Positions 1 through 7,435 of a stretch of DNA of 12,330 nucleotides are shown here, piece after piece. The stretch's first letter is position 1. Every line of letters begins with the position of its first letter. Both the position numbers and the translations under genes were made by a program. The notes beneath the pieces were generated by a model, which saw nothing but the letters and a program-made list of their open reading frames with translations, made no database searches and was not told the DNA's origin. Source of the DNA: Marinosulfonomonas sp. (GTDB lineage Bacteria; Pseudomonadota; Alphaproteobacteria; Rhodobacterales; Rhodobacteraceae); the NCBI GenBank assembly GCA_019090845.1, contig JAHRVD010000266.1, positions 1 to 12,330 of the forward strand, given 5' to 3'.

Positions 1-729
1 CCGGGGCTTTACTGGCACAATAACGTGACTGGTTCGATCAATCTGATCGAAGCGGCGATTGCGGCGCAATGCTTGAACTTTGTGTTTTCATCAACCTGCG
101 CGACATATGGTGATCAGGACAATGTCGTTCTGGACGAAGACAGTCGCCAGCTTCCGTCCAATTCCTATGGTTCGTCCAAGCGCGCTATCGAAGAAATTTT
201 GCGCGATTTTTCCCAAAGCGACGGTTTGCGCCATGTGATTTTCCGATATTTCAATGTTGCCGGGGCTGACCCGGACGGTGAAGTGGGCGAATTTCACCAA
301 CCGGAAACCCATTTGATACCGGTTTTGTTGGATGCAATCGCTGGCAAGCGCGATGCATTGACGATCCACGGAACTGATTATGACACGCCGGACGGGACCT
401 GCATTCGCGACTATGTGCATGTTATGGACTTGATCGACGCGCATGTTCGCGGGCTTGAATTGCTAGAAAAAGGCGGTGAAAGCAGAGTGTTCAATTTGGG
501 CACAGGGCATGGGTATTCTGTGCGGCAGGTTATTGAACAGGCGGGGGTCGTTACAAACCGTCCGGTTGTGTGCAACGAAGGGCCGCGTCGCGCCGGGGAT
601 TGCGTGAAACTGGTGTCTGGCAGCACACGGGCCAAACAAGAGCTTGGCTGGCAGGCAGACCGCTCGACCCTGCCGTTGATGATTGCTGACGCATGGCGGT
701 GGCATCAAAATGGCCATTACGACGCCTAG
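1..729 (+). CDS. galE: UDP-glucose 4-epimerase, 5'-truncated by window edge
   Basis: Interconverts UDP-glucose and UDP-galactose (Leloir pathway) in the cytoplasm, using tightly bound NAD. The reading frame is open from base 1, so only about 242 C-terminal residues are present. GalE is usually about 330 residues, so roughly 90 N-terminal residues, including the Gly-rich NAD loop, lie outside the window. Visible landmarks in fragment numbering: NNVTGS near residues 7-12, the Ser/Thr strand FSSTCATYG, the catalytic YxxxK pair (Y56 and K60 in NSYGSSK), RYFNVAGADPDG, the sugar-binding stretch ending CIRDYVHVMDL, and the late NLGTGHGYSV. These are GalE-specific rather than generic short-chain dehydrogenase features. 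The stop at 727-729 overlaps the next glycosyltransferase by 20 nt, which implies translational coupling and a role in supplying UDP-galactose (or a related epimerised sugar) to this glycan cluster. A UDP-GlcNAc or uronate epimerase is a less likely alternative. Confidence 0.93.
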   Translation, partial: PGLYWHNNVTGSINLIEAAIAAQCLNFVFSSTCATYGDQDNVVLDEDSRQLPSNSYGSSKRAIEEILRDFSQSDGLRHVIFRYFNVAGADPDGEVGEFHQPETHLIPVLLDAIAGKRDALTIHGTDYDTPDGTCIRDYVHVMDLIDAHVRGLELLEKGGESRVFNLGTGHGYSVRQVIEQAGVVTNRPVVCNEGPRRAGDCVKLVSGSTRAKQELGWQADRSTLPLMIADAWRWHQNGHYDA

Positions 730-1942
730 CCCCGCCGCATATTGTCTTGACCTGACACGGCTGGTGTCACGGGTCGGATTGGGGCCGTTAACCGGGATCG
801 ACCGGGTTGAGCTTGCATATTTTTCCAGGTTTTTGTCAGGGGACGCCCTGTTTTTCTGCCTTGTGAAGCTACGGTTTGGATACGCATTGCTGGACCGGGC
901 CGGTGCGCAGGCGCTTTATGACCGGATGGTTCTGGGCGCCCGGTGGGGCGGGATTAACCGGTTTTATTCTTTGGGATCAAAACGGCCCCGTGCGGTCATG
1001 CAGGCACAAGCTGATATCAGGCGGTTTTCTGTTGGACGTGCGCGCAGTGGTGGGCTTGCCCGGTTATTGAAAAAACACCTGCCCAATGGCACGGAGTATT
1101 TCAATGTCGGGCACTCGAACCTGTCAGAAAAGGTTTTGGTTGCGATCAAATCTTTGCTGGGCGGGCGAATATCCGTGCTTGTTCACGACACGATTCCACT
1201 GGATTTCCCGCAGTTTCAGCGGCCAGAGATCCCGGAGAAATTCAAGATAAAACTGCAGGCAGTTGGTGCATTTGCGGATCGGGTTATTAGCACATCCGCC
1301 GTTACTGGCGATGATATACGACGGCATTTGTCAAAATGGGGCCGGGTGCCGGAAATGTTGGTCGCCCATCTGGGCTTGTCACCGGTTCACGATTATTCCG
1401 GCAATCCGCATGAAAATCCGCCAATTGCGCAGCCGTATTTCATCACGTTGGGAACGATTGAGCCGCGTAAAAACCATACTCTGTTACTGGACATCTGGGA
1501 TCGGTTGGCAAAATCCGATGACCCGTTTCCAGGCCTTGTGATTGTTGGTCGACGCGGCTGGAAAAACCAGTCAGTTTTTGAGAGGCTGGACGAAAAACCC
1601 GCCGGTGTTGTTGAGTTGAATGATCTGCCTGATCGTGACGTTTGGGCGCTGATGTCAGGGGCGGCTGGGCTGTTGTTCCCAAGTCATTGCGAAGGCTTTG
1701 GTTTGCCAGCTGCGGAGGCGGCCGTGATGGGTGTTCCGGTAATTTGCAGCGATTTACCCGTTTTTAGGGAAATCCTGGGTAACTACCCCGTTTACGCTGA
1801 TGTGGCGGACCTGTATTCATGGGAAACAAAGATCAATAATTTCGTCCACTATGGCAAAAACAGGAACAACAAAAAACGGCGCACCGGGTTGGACAGGGAC
1901 CAGTTGAGTTGGAATAAGCACTTTGAGAATGTTTTGAACTAG
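710..1942 (+). CDS. Glycosyltransferase, GT4 family (GT-B fold)
   Basis: Transfers a nucleotide-activated sugar during assembly of a surface polysaccharide; cytoplasmic or peripheral at the inner membrane. The C-terminal GT-B half is clear: the donor-domain opening TLGTIEPRKNH (about 247-256), the strand LVIVGRRGW (276-284), and the EX7E signature CEGFGLPAAEA (E328 and E336) followed by GVPVICSD. The N-terminal acceptor half has VLVHDTIPLDFPQF (157-170), typical of WbpY/MtfB-like mannosyltransferases of O-antigen clusters, though the sugar cannot be fixed by motif alone. I chose ATG at 710 (410 aa). A TTG at 683 in the same frame would add nine residues (LTHGGGIK-type) with no family support and a larger overlap with galE. 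No signal peptide or membrane segment is evident. The tail after residue 375 is rich in Lys, Arg and Asn and poorly conserved in appearance. The next gene begins about 52 nt downstream. Confidence 0.88.
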   Translation: MAITTPSPAAYCLDLTRLVSRVGLGPLTGIDRVELAYFSRFLSGDALFFCLVKLRFGYALLDRAGAQALYDRMVLGARWGGINRFYSLGSKRPRAVMQAQADIRRFSVGRARSGGLARLLKKHLPNGTEYFNVGHSNLSEKVLVAIKSLLGGRISVLVHDTIPLDFPQFQRPEIPEKFKIKLQAVGAFADRVISTSAVTGDDIRRHLSKWGRVPEMLVAHLGLSPVHDYSGNPHENPPIAQPYFITLGTIEPRKNHTLLLDIWDRLAKSDDPFPGLVIVGRRGWKNQSVFERLDEKPAGVVELNDLPDRDVWALMSGAAGLLFPSHCEGFGLPAAEAAVMGVPVICSDLPVFREILGNYPVYADVADLYSWETKINNFVHYGKNRNNKKRRTGLDRDQLSWNKHFENVLN

Positions 1943-1983
1943 TTTTGGACAATTATTGGGGTTGCCCAAACGGCTTTGTGTTC

Positions 1984-1989
1984 GGAGAG
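1984..1989 (+). promoter_or_regulatory. Ribosome binding site fixing the GT2 start
   Basis: GGAGAG lies 5 nt before a GTG at 1995. The in-frame TTG at 1956 has no comparable purine run before it. This decides the start of the downstream gene in favour of GTG 1995. Confidence 0.55.
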
Positions 1990-1994
1990 CAGGC

Positions 1995-3005
1995 GTGAAC
2001 GGACTAAAAATTTACCGCCGAAGATTGCAGCGTAAGCGCTGGCAGATACGTGCGTTGCGAAAGCGGCGCGAGCTGACCAGCGTTCGCAATGTGACGGCTA
2101 AAATCCGGCCCGACGATGTGCTGCTTTTCGTAACACTTCGAAATGAGCGCATTCGTCTGCCTTATTTTTTGAAATATTACCGTAGTTTGGGCATAAACCA
2201 TTTTTTGGTAGTGGATAATGCGTCCACCGATGGATCGCGTGAATATCTGGAAGATCAGGACGACGTGTCGGTTTGGTCCACCGACGCCAGTTACAAGCGG
2301 GCCCGTTTCGGGACCGACTGGCTGAACTGGTTGCTTCGAAAATACGCAATTGGCCACTGGACGCTGGTGGTGGATGTGGATGAATTCTTTGTCTATCCGT
2401 TTTGCGATACGCGTCCGATCCGGGCCCTGACCGATTGGCTGGACGCATCTTCAATTCGCTCGTTCGGCGCGATGTTGCTGGACATGTATCCCAAGGGGCC
2501 GGTGGCAGCGCAGCCCTATGGCGACGGGCAAAACCCGTTTGAAATTGCGTCCTGGTTCGACAGCGGAAATTACCAAATATCGCGCAACGAAGATTATGGA
2601 AACCTGTGGATTCAGGGTGGCCCACGGTCACGCGTTTTTTTTCCCGATACCCCTGAACGCGCCCCGGCACTGAACAAAGTGCCGCTGGTGAAATGGCAGC
2701 GCAAATATACATTTGCCAGTTCTACCCACATGCTTTTGCCGCGCGGCCTGAACTTTGTTTTTGACGAATGGGGTGGTGAGAAAGTATCCGGTTGCCTGTT
2801 GCACGCGAAATTTCTGAACACTTTCGTCGAGAAATCGGCAGAAGAAATGGAACGTAAACAACACTTCGCCAGCAGTCAGGAATATAAGGCCTATTACGAA
2901 AAAATCAGCGAAAACCCCGACCTTTGGTGCAAGTGGTCTGAAAAATATATCAACTGGCGGCAGCTTGAAATTCTTGGCCTGATGTCCAAAGGAAACTGGG
3001 CGTGA
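1995..3005 (+). CDS. Glycosyltransferase family 2-like protein (PF13704-type)
   Basis: Predicted inverting GT-A glycosyltransferase of 336 aa acting in polysaccharide assembly. From the GTG start, the nucleotide-binding strand and LRNE motif are at about 43-51 (LLFVTLRNE), the DNASTDGS motif at 74-81, and the metal-binding DxD equivalent at 127-132 (DVDEFF). This spacing matches the Glyco_tranf_2_4 group, in which LRNE replaces the usual NE motif. Donor and acceptor cannot be named. The first 40 residues are unusually basic (many Arg and Lys, for example YRRRLQRKRW), which could favour association with the inner membrane. No hydrophobic segment is present, so it is probably soluble or peripheral. 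A longer reading from TTG 1956 (349 aa) is possible, but GTG 1995 has a GGAGAG ribosome binding site. Its TGA overlaps the GTG of the next gene in GTGA, indicating tight coupling to the GT14-like enzyme. Confidence 0.86.
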   Translation: MNGLKIYRRRLQRKRWQIRALRKRRELTSVRNVTAKIRPDDVLLFVTLRNERIRLPYFLKYYRSLGINHFLVVDNASTDGSREYLEDQDDVSVWSTDASYKRARFGTDWLNWLLRKYAIGHWTLVVDVDEFFVYPFCDTRPIRALTDWLDASSIRSFGAMLLDMYPKGPVAAQPYGDGQNPFEIASWFDSGNYQISRNEDYGNLWIQGGPRSRVFFPDTPERAPALNKVPLVKWQRKYTFASSTHMLLPRGLNFVFDEWGGEKVSGCLLHAKFLNTFVEKSAEEMERKQHFASSQEYKAYYEKISENPDLWCKWSEKYINWRQLEILGLMSKGNWA

Positions 3006-4699
3006 GCGTCGGCTTTGTGATGCTGGTGCATGAGGCGCTGAACCGAGCCGAGCAAGTAGCACGGCAATGGGCCAGCCACGGATGCCCGGTTGTCATTCAC
3101 GTCGATAAACCGGTCAACCGGCAGGACTACGAAGGTTTGGTGGCCAGCCTGTCTGATCTGGACAATGTGCAGTTTTCGCACCGTCGTAAATGCGAATGGG
3201 GAAGTTGGTCGTTGGTGGCGGCGACGCAGGATGCAGCGACGCAGATACTGGCCGAGTTTCCTGATGTCCGGCACGTATTTCTCGCCTCTGGTGCCTGCCT
3301 GCCGTTACGCCCGGTGCAAGAGCTTGTCGCGTATCTTAATGTCAGGCCCAGAACAGATTTTATCGAATCCGTCACTACAGAGGACGTGTTGTGGGCGACA
3401 GACGGGCTTGAGGCCGAGCGTTTTACCCTGCGGTTCCCGTTTTCGTGGAAAAGACACCGGGCGCTATTTGATCGCTATGTGCGTTTTCAACGTTGGATTG
3501 GATTTCAGCGCGAAATACCGGAATCTATTCTACCGCATTTGGGGTCGCAGTGGTGGTGTCTGTCCCGACAAACGTTGTCGGCCATTCTCGAAGATCCGGA
3601 CCGATATTATTACGACAAGTACTTTTCCAAAGTCTGGATTCCGGACGAAAGCTATTTTCAGACCCTTGCGCGATTATACTCGACGGATATTGAAAGCCGG
3701 TCACTGACGCTGTCAAAGTTTGATTTTCAGGGTAAACCGCATGTTTTTTACGACGACCACCTGCAATTGTTGCGTCGGTCAGACTGTTTTGTAGCGCGAA
3801 AAATCTGGCCATTCTCGGAAAAACTATACAAAAATTTCCTGTCGCCGGACGTTGCAGGCCTTGGTGCGACAGAGCCTAACCCGAGCAAAATTGACAAGAT
3901 TTTTGCCAAAGCTGTTGAGCGGCGCACAACCGGGCGGGCCGGTCTTTATATGCACAGCCGCTTCCCGCAGGAAGGGTTTGAAAAGGGAAAAACCTGCGCA
4001 CCCTACTCGGTTTTTGAAGGCTTTAGCGAGCTGTTTGAGGATTTTGAAACATGGCTGGAAAAGGCAGTGGGTGGCCGGGTTCACGGGCATCTCTATGCGC
4101 CGGAACGAGTGGAGTTCGTCGACCGGCAACCGGTGTTTTCCGGTGCGTTGTGCGATAGTGCAGAGATTCGCGATTACAATTCCAAGGGATTTCTGACCAG
4201 CCTGATCTGGAACACGCGAGGAGAGAGGCAGAGCTTTCAGTTTGGGCCGAAAGATAATCAGGATATATCCTGGTTGATATCGACCGACCCGAACGCGCAG
4301 ATTTCCATCATTTCAGGTGCGTGGGCGATTGAATTGTTCAATTCAAACATGAATTTTTCGGCGATCAAAAAAGAGGCCGGGCGATTGCAACGCATCGAAT
4401 TGGCGCATCTTAAAATTCTTCGGTCGATGTATACCAAGGCACGCGTGCGGATCTGGACGATGGCAGAATTTGTCGAGGCGCCAATGGAGCCCTTGCAGAC
4501 AATTATTGATGAAATCGGCCAGCGTAATGTGCGCCGCCTGACCGAAGCGCCCAAGATGGTCAATCTGGATGGGTTTGGTCAATTTCTGCAAAACCTGAAA
4601 AATCAAGGCATGCAGGCGCATGTGATGGGTGATTTTCCGACCGGCAACGATACAGAACAACAGGTATCTTCCCGCCGCCGCCCTTATCTGGTGCAATAA
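3002..4699 (+). CDS. Beta-1,6-N-acetylglucosaminyltransferase-like (GT14) with extra C-terminal domain
   Basis: The first 285 residues or so resemble the core-2/I-branching family (PF02485, GT14), which adds a branching sugar, in known members beta-1,6-GlcNAc or xylose. Visible landmarks: the N-terminal strand VGFVMLVHEALN, HVDKP at 33-37, CEWGSWSLV (64-72), FLASGACLPLRP (93-104), GSQWWCLSR (181-189), and IPDESYFQTL (213-222) carrying the acidic residues. These are the characteristic blocks of the family. Residues from about 295 to 565 form a second, less familiar region (around FEGFSELFEDFETWLEKAVGG and further on) that I associate with the Rhodobacterales DUF5927/DUF5928-type extension; that label is from memory. 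The start is GTG, overlapping the previous stop. No signal peptide or transmembrane segment is seen. Its place between GT2 and the sulfotransferase suggests it branches the glycan, or decorates it before sulfation. Donor identity is inference. Confidence 0.84.
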   Translation: MSVGFVMLVHEALNRAEQVARQWASHGCPVVIHVDKPVNRQDYEGLVASLSDLDNVQFSHRRKCEWGSWSLVAATQDAATQILAEFPDVRHVFLASGACLPLRPVQELVAYLNVRPRTDFIESVTTEDVLWATDGLEAERFTLRFPFSWKRHRALFDRYVRFQRWIGFQREIPESILPHLGSQWWCLSRQTLSAILEDPDRYYYDKYFSKVWIPDESYFQTLARLYSTDIESRSLTLSKFDFQGKPHVFYDDHLQLLRRSDCFVARKIWPFSEKLYKNFLSPDVAGLGATEPNPSKIDKIFAKAVERRTTGRAGLYMHSRFPQEGFEKGKTCAPYSVFEGFSELFEDFETWLEKAVGGRVHGHLYAPERVEFVDRQPVFSGALCDSAEIRDYNSKGFLTSLIWNTRGERQSFQFGPKDNQDISWLISTDPNAQISIISGAWAIELFNSNMNFSAIKKEAGRLQRIELAHLKILRSMYTKARVRIWTMAEFVEAPMEPLQTIIDEIGQRNVRRLTEAPKMVNLDGFGQFLQNLKNQGMQAHVMGDFPTGNDTEQQVSSRRRPYLVQ

Positions 4700-4702
4700 C
4701 GG

Positions 4703-6142
4703 ATGGTGGGCAAATTCGATTACTTCGTGATTTTCGCAGAGATGCGCACAGGGTCGAATTTTCTTGAGGCGAACCTGAACTCGGCAGACGGGATTTCCTG
4801 CAATGGAGAATTGTTTAACCCGCATTTCATCGGTCATGCTGGTCAGAAAGAGTTGCTGGGGATGACGATCCAACAACGTGAAACCGAGCCGCTGGCACTG
4901 ATTGAGCGAATGAAAAACGAGACGGATGAACTGCCCGGGTTTCGGTTTTTTCATGATCATGATCCCAGAGTGTTGGCACATTGCCTTGCGGATCGGCGTT
5001 GCGCGAAAATCGTGCTGACCAGAAATCCGCTGGACACCTATATATCGCGTGAGATTGTGCGCCAAACCGGCCAGTGGCGACTGGGTGATTTGCGCAACGC
5101 AAAGACGGCTTCGGTTCGTTTTGATTCGGCCAGTTTTTCACAGCATCTGGAAACACACAGAGCGTTTCAGTCAAAATTGCAACTTGCGTTGCAGACCAGC
5201 GGGCAGACGGCCTTTTACATTGGATATGACGATATCGCCGATTCTGATGTGGCAAATGGGCTGGTCGCGTATCTTGGTGGCAAAGCCAAGATCAAAGCAC
5301 CGTCCCAGAAAACTAAAAAGCAAAACCCAATGCCGTTGGAAGAGACGGTCGAAAACTTTCAGGAGATGGAAAAATCGCTGACCGGGCTGGATTTATTTGA
5401 CCTGAACCGGACGCCAAATTTTGAACCAAGACGTGGTCCCGGCGTTCCGGGTTTTGTGGCGGCGGCGCAATCGCCGGTCTTATTCATGCCAATTCGTTCA
5501 GGTCCACGGAGTAATATATTGCAGTGGCTGGCAAATCTTGATGGCGGCGAGCAGGGGGAGCTGATCACCGGGTTCACCCAAAAATCGCTGCGCCAATGGA
5601 AGCGTCAGTCAAAAGGGCACTGCTGTTTTACGGTTGTGCGCCATCCTGTTGCCCGGCTTCACAAGGCTTTTGTGCGCTATATTTTGGTGCCGGGGCCCGA
5701 CAATTACGCGGTGATCCGCAAAGTTTTGCGAAAAAATTACAAAATCCCGATCCCCGAGGGTGCGCCGGGAGAGTCCTTTTCGAGGGTCGAACATCGCGCT
5801 GCATTTTTGGCATTTGCAGAATTTATCAAGGGCAACCTGAACGGGCAAAGCAGCATCCGGGTGGACGTGGCCTGGGCATCGCAGACCGAAATACTACAAG
5901 GGTTGGCAAACATAATGCTGCCCGATGTCGTAATCCGGGAAAATGAACTGGCCGCAGGGTTGGGGTTTGTATCGGCGAACGTCGGCCTGTCGTCAGCTAA
6001 ACTGGAGCAGGAAAGCGACAGTGAAAAATTCAATCTTTCCGATATCTATGACAGCGAAATAGAAGCAGCCGTGCGTTCTGCCTACCAGCGCGACTACATG
6101 AATTTCGGGTTTGGTCAGTGGGTGGGTGCTAGGCGGCCTTGA
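4703..6142 (+). CDS. Sulfotransferase (NodH-like), two sulfotransferase-like modules
   Basis: Predicted PAPS-dependent carbohydrate sulfotransferase of 479 aa. Module 1 has the 5'-phosphosulfate loop EMRTGSNFLEANL (13-25), near the N-terminus as in NodH/Stf0 enzymes, and the 3'-phosphate motif KIVLTRNPLDTYIS (102-115), with Arg and a downstream Ser. After a polar Lys-rich linker (about 195-245) a second set appears: FMPIRSGPRSNIL (261-273) resembles another 5' loop, and CCFTVVRHPVARLHKAF (307-323) matches the 3' motif of the Sulfotransfer_2 family. The C-terminal AYQRDYMNFGF (460-470) matches the end of that family. The usual Lys of the 5' loop is absent in module 2 (Arg/Ser-Gly-Pro instead), so it may be degenerate. 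The protein starts 3 nt after the GT14 stop, so it is almost certainly in the same operon. Its last 14 nt overlap the convergent ptsN. It probably sulfates the glycan made by the upstream genes. Confidence 0.85.
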   Translation: MVGKFDYFVIFAEMRTGSNFLEANLNSADGISCNGELFNPHFIGHAGQKELLGMTIQQRETEPLALIERMKNETDELPGFRFFHDHDPRVLAHCLADRRCAKIVLTRNPLDTYISREIVRQTGQWRLGDLRNAKTASVRFDSASFSQHLETHRAFQSKLQLALQTSGQTAFYIGYDDIADSDVANGLVAYLGGKAKIKAPSQKTKKQNPMPLEETVENFQEMEKSLTGLDLFDLNRTPNFEPRRGPGVPGFVAAAQSPVLFMPIRSGPRSNILQWLANLDGGEQGELITGFTQKSLRQWKRQSKGHCCFTVVRHPVARLHKAFVRYILVPGPDNYAVIRKVLRKNYKIPIPEGAPGESFSRVEHRAAFLAFAEFIKGNLNGQSSIRVDVAWASQTEILQGLANIMLPDVVIRENELAAGLGFVSANVGLSSAKLEQESDSEKFNLSDIYDSEIEAAVRSAYQRDYMNFGFGQWVGARRP

Positions 6143-6593
6143 CGGCCGGTGATTCAGTTAGAATAGCGTGCAGAGTGGTCGGGTCGGAGTTTGCCCGCAG
6201 TTTAGCGCAGATGGATGGATCGCGCATCGTTCGCGACACCAACGCGAGCGCCTTTAAGTGCTCGACCCCTGCATCCAAAGGCGCAAACAGTGCAAAAACC
6301 AGGTCGACCGGCTGGCGGTCGACCGAGCCAAATTTAAGCGGCTGTTCAAGGCGAACAAAAGCACCGGCTACCCGATCAAGACCGTTTAACCGGGCATGGG
6401 GCAGGGCAACGCCATGGCCAACACCCGTTGGCCCAAGGCTTTCACGTTCCAGCAAAGCATCAACAGAATCGTCCTGCCGCAGCCCAAGAACCGACGAAGC
6501 GATTTCGCCCAGATCAAGAAATAAACGTCGTTTACTGGACATATTGCCTACGACTTTGACTGCCGCGGGCGCCAGAATGCTCGATAAATCCAT
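6129..6593 (-). CDS. ptsN: Nitrogen PTS EIIA component (EIIA-Ntr)
   Basis: Cytoplasmic phosphoacceptor at the end of the PtsP-NPr-PtsN relay, which regulates rather than transports. In studied proteobacteria it influences potassium uptake, nitrogen and carbon signalling. The 154-aa protein has the EIIA fold landmarks: ALLERESLGPTGVGHGVALP and, directly after, the active-site His66 in ALPHARL, then LVFALFAP and HLKALALVSR (predicted helix). Length fits the family. I start at ATG 6593 (MDLSSIL); a TTG at 6620 would add nine residues that homologues normally lack. It follows hpf by 39 nt and is probably co-transcribed with it, an arrangement conserved across Proteobacteria. Its 3' end overlaps the convergent sulfotransferase gene by 14 nt. 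No NPr or rapZ gene follows, since transcription runs into the opposed glycan cluster. Confidence 0.93.
   Translation of the reverse strand: MDLSSILAPAAVKVVGNMSSKRRLFLDLGEIASSVLGLRQDDSVDALLERESLGPTGVGHGVALPHARLNGLDRVAGAFVRLEQPLKFGSVDRQPVDLVFALFAPLDAGVEHLKALALVSRTMRDPSICAKLRANSDPTTLHAILTESPAVKAA
6134..6148. terminator. GC-rich inverted repeat spanning two convergent stop codons
   Basis: A perfect CGGCC / GGCCG pair separated by 5 nt sits where the sulfotransferase and ptsN coding ends overlap. It could act as a weak bidirectional terminator, but neither side is followed by a T-run, so a factor-independent terminator is not established. High GC alone could produce it by chance. Confidence 0.25.
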
Positions 6594-6632
6594 ATTCAGT
6601 TGCTTTTTATGCAGCCCCAACAGGGCCGTGGT

Positions 6633-7208
6633 TTATGCTGTATTGCTGGGGTCTATCCAGCCAATGTTGCCGTCATCCCTGCGGTAGACCACATTAACTC
6701 CGTCATTACCTTCGTTGCGAAAGACAAACACGGGCGCACCTGCCAGTTCCAACTGCATCACCGCTTCACCAACCGTTATCAATGGAATTTTTGTCTCCAT
6801 CTCGGCGATGACCATTGGTTGCAGTGATTTAGGCTCTGATTCTTCCGTTTCTTCCGGTGCGGCGAGGATATAAGAGGAAGCGGCGGAAAGTTCAACCGGT
6901 TGCTGCCTGTCCTTGTGGTGATCCTTCAGCCGGCGCTTGTAGCGGCGCAGTTGTTTTTCCATCTTTTGGCTACATTTATCAAAAGACCCATAGATATCAT
7001 TAGCATGTGCCTTGGCCTGCGCTGTTAAGCCGGTGGAAAGATGCACCGTGGCTTCGCATACATATTCATGCGCGTGTTTTGAAAAGATGATGACGGCGTC
7101 GGTCGGACGTTCGGCGTATTTATCTACGACTACGCCGAGTTCGGATTTGACGTGTTCTTGCAATGCTTTGCCGATGTCGATTTGCTTTCCGGTGATCTGA
7201 TAACGCAT
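6633..7208 (-). CDS. hpf: Ribosome hibernation promoting factor, long form
   Basis: Binds the 30S decoding region in stationary phase and drives 100S ribosome dimers, sparing idle ribosomes. The 191-aa length and two-domain layout mark the long HPF: an N-terminal RaiA-type beta-alpha-beta domain (about 1-98, starting MRYQITGKQIDIGKALQEHV), an acidic low-complexity linker (about 100-130, with EETEESEPKS), and a C-terminal dimerisation domain (about 131-188) with VGEAVMQLELAGAPVFVFRN and the closing VVYRRDDGNIGWIDP. Long HPF dimerises ribosomes directly without RMF, unlike the short enterobacterial form. The ATG at 7208 is preceded by the clear binding site AGAGAGG. The 227-238 nt upstream gap to lptB contains two inverted repeats, so hpf-ptsN may have its own promoter in addition to readthrough from the lpt genes. 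Confidence 0.95.
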   Translation of the reverse strand: MRYQITGKQIDIGKALQEHVKSELGVVVDKYAERPTDAVIIFSKHAHEYVCEATVHLSTGLTAQAKAHANDIYGSFDKCSQKMEKQLRRYKRRLKDHHKDRQQPVELSAASSYILAAPEETEESEPKSLQPMVIAEMETKIPLITVGEAVMQLELAGAPVFVFRNEGNDGVNVVYRRDDGNIGWIDPSNTA

Positions 7209-7212
7209 GGAG

Positions 7213-7219
7213 CCTCTCT
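7213..7219 (-). promoter_or_regulatory. Ribosome binding site of hpf
   Basis: AGAGAGG on the minus strand lies 4 nt before the hpf ATG at 7208. It supports that start over any internal one. Confidence 0.6.
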
Positions 7220-7295
7220 ATTTTGATACAATTTTTTCGATAGCTGCCCCAACTCGCAGCGCTAATTATCGTGAAACTGTAGGTGTAATTTGCCA

Positions 7296-7312
7296 GCCCG
7301 AACATTGCGGGC
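7296..7312. repeat. Inverted repeat in the hpf upstream region (proximal)
   Basis: GCCCG and CGGGC are separated by 7 nt, forming a possible 5-bp GC-only stem about 88 nt upstream of the hpf ATG. No T-run follows on the minus strand, so it is not a plain terminator. It might be part of a leader RNA or chance. Confidence 0.3.
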
Positions 7313-7321
7313 ACGGTCTGC

Positions 7322-7344
7322 GCCTGATGCCGTAACGGCAAGGC
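7322..7344. repeat. Imperfect palindrome in the hpf upstream region (distal)
   Basis: The core TGCCGTAACGGCA (7328-7340) is a perfect 13-nt palindrome with one central base. It is flanked by GCCT and AGGC, extending the pairing to 10 bp with a 2-nt bulge. It lies between the end of lptB and the hpf start, about 120 nt upstream of the ATG. It could be a repressor operator or an RNA hairpin; no T-run follows on the minus strand. Confidence 0.4.
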
Positions 7345-7435
7345 ACGCACGATGAATTTGGGATCATGCATTAACCCCATTTGGCGGTGAATCGGGCCCA
7401 GATGTCAACTCAAACTGCGATAATTCCTGCAATCA

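Noticed and set aside
2098..2712. Minus-strand open frame of 204 codons inside the GT2-like gene
   Set aside because: The plus strand carries recognisable GT2 motifs over the same bases; the antisense product is Arg/Pro-rich without recognisable domain.
7120..7380. Minus-strand open frame of 86 codons reaching into the hpf start
   Set aside because: It overlaps hpf in another frame, shows no family features, and its upper part is merely the hpf upstream gap read through.
7380..7408. TTGACA on the minus strand (7403-7408) as an hpf promoter
   Set aside because: The -35 match is perfect, but no acceptable -10 lies 16-19 nt downstream, so I do not list it as a feature.
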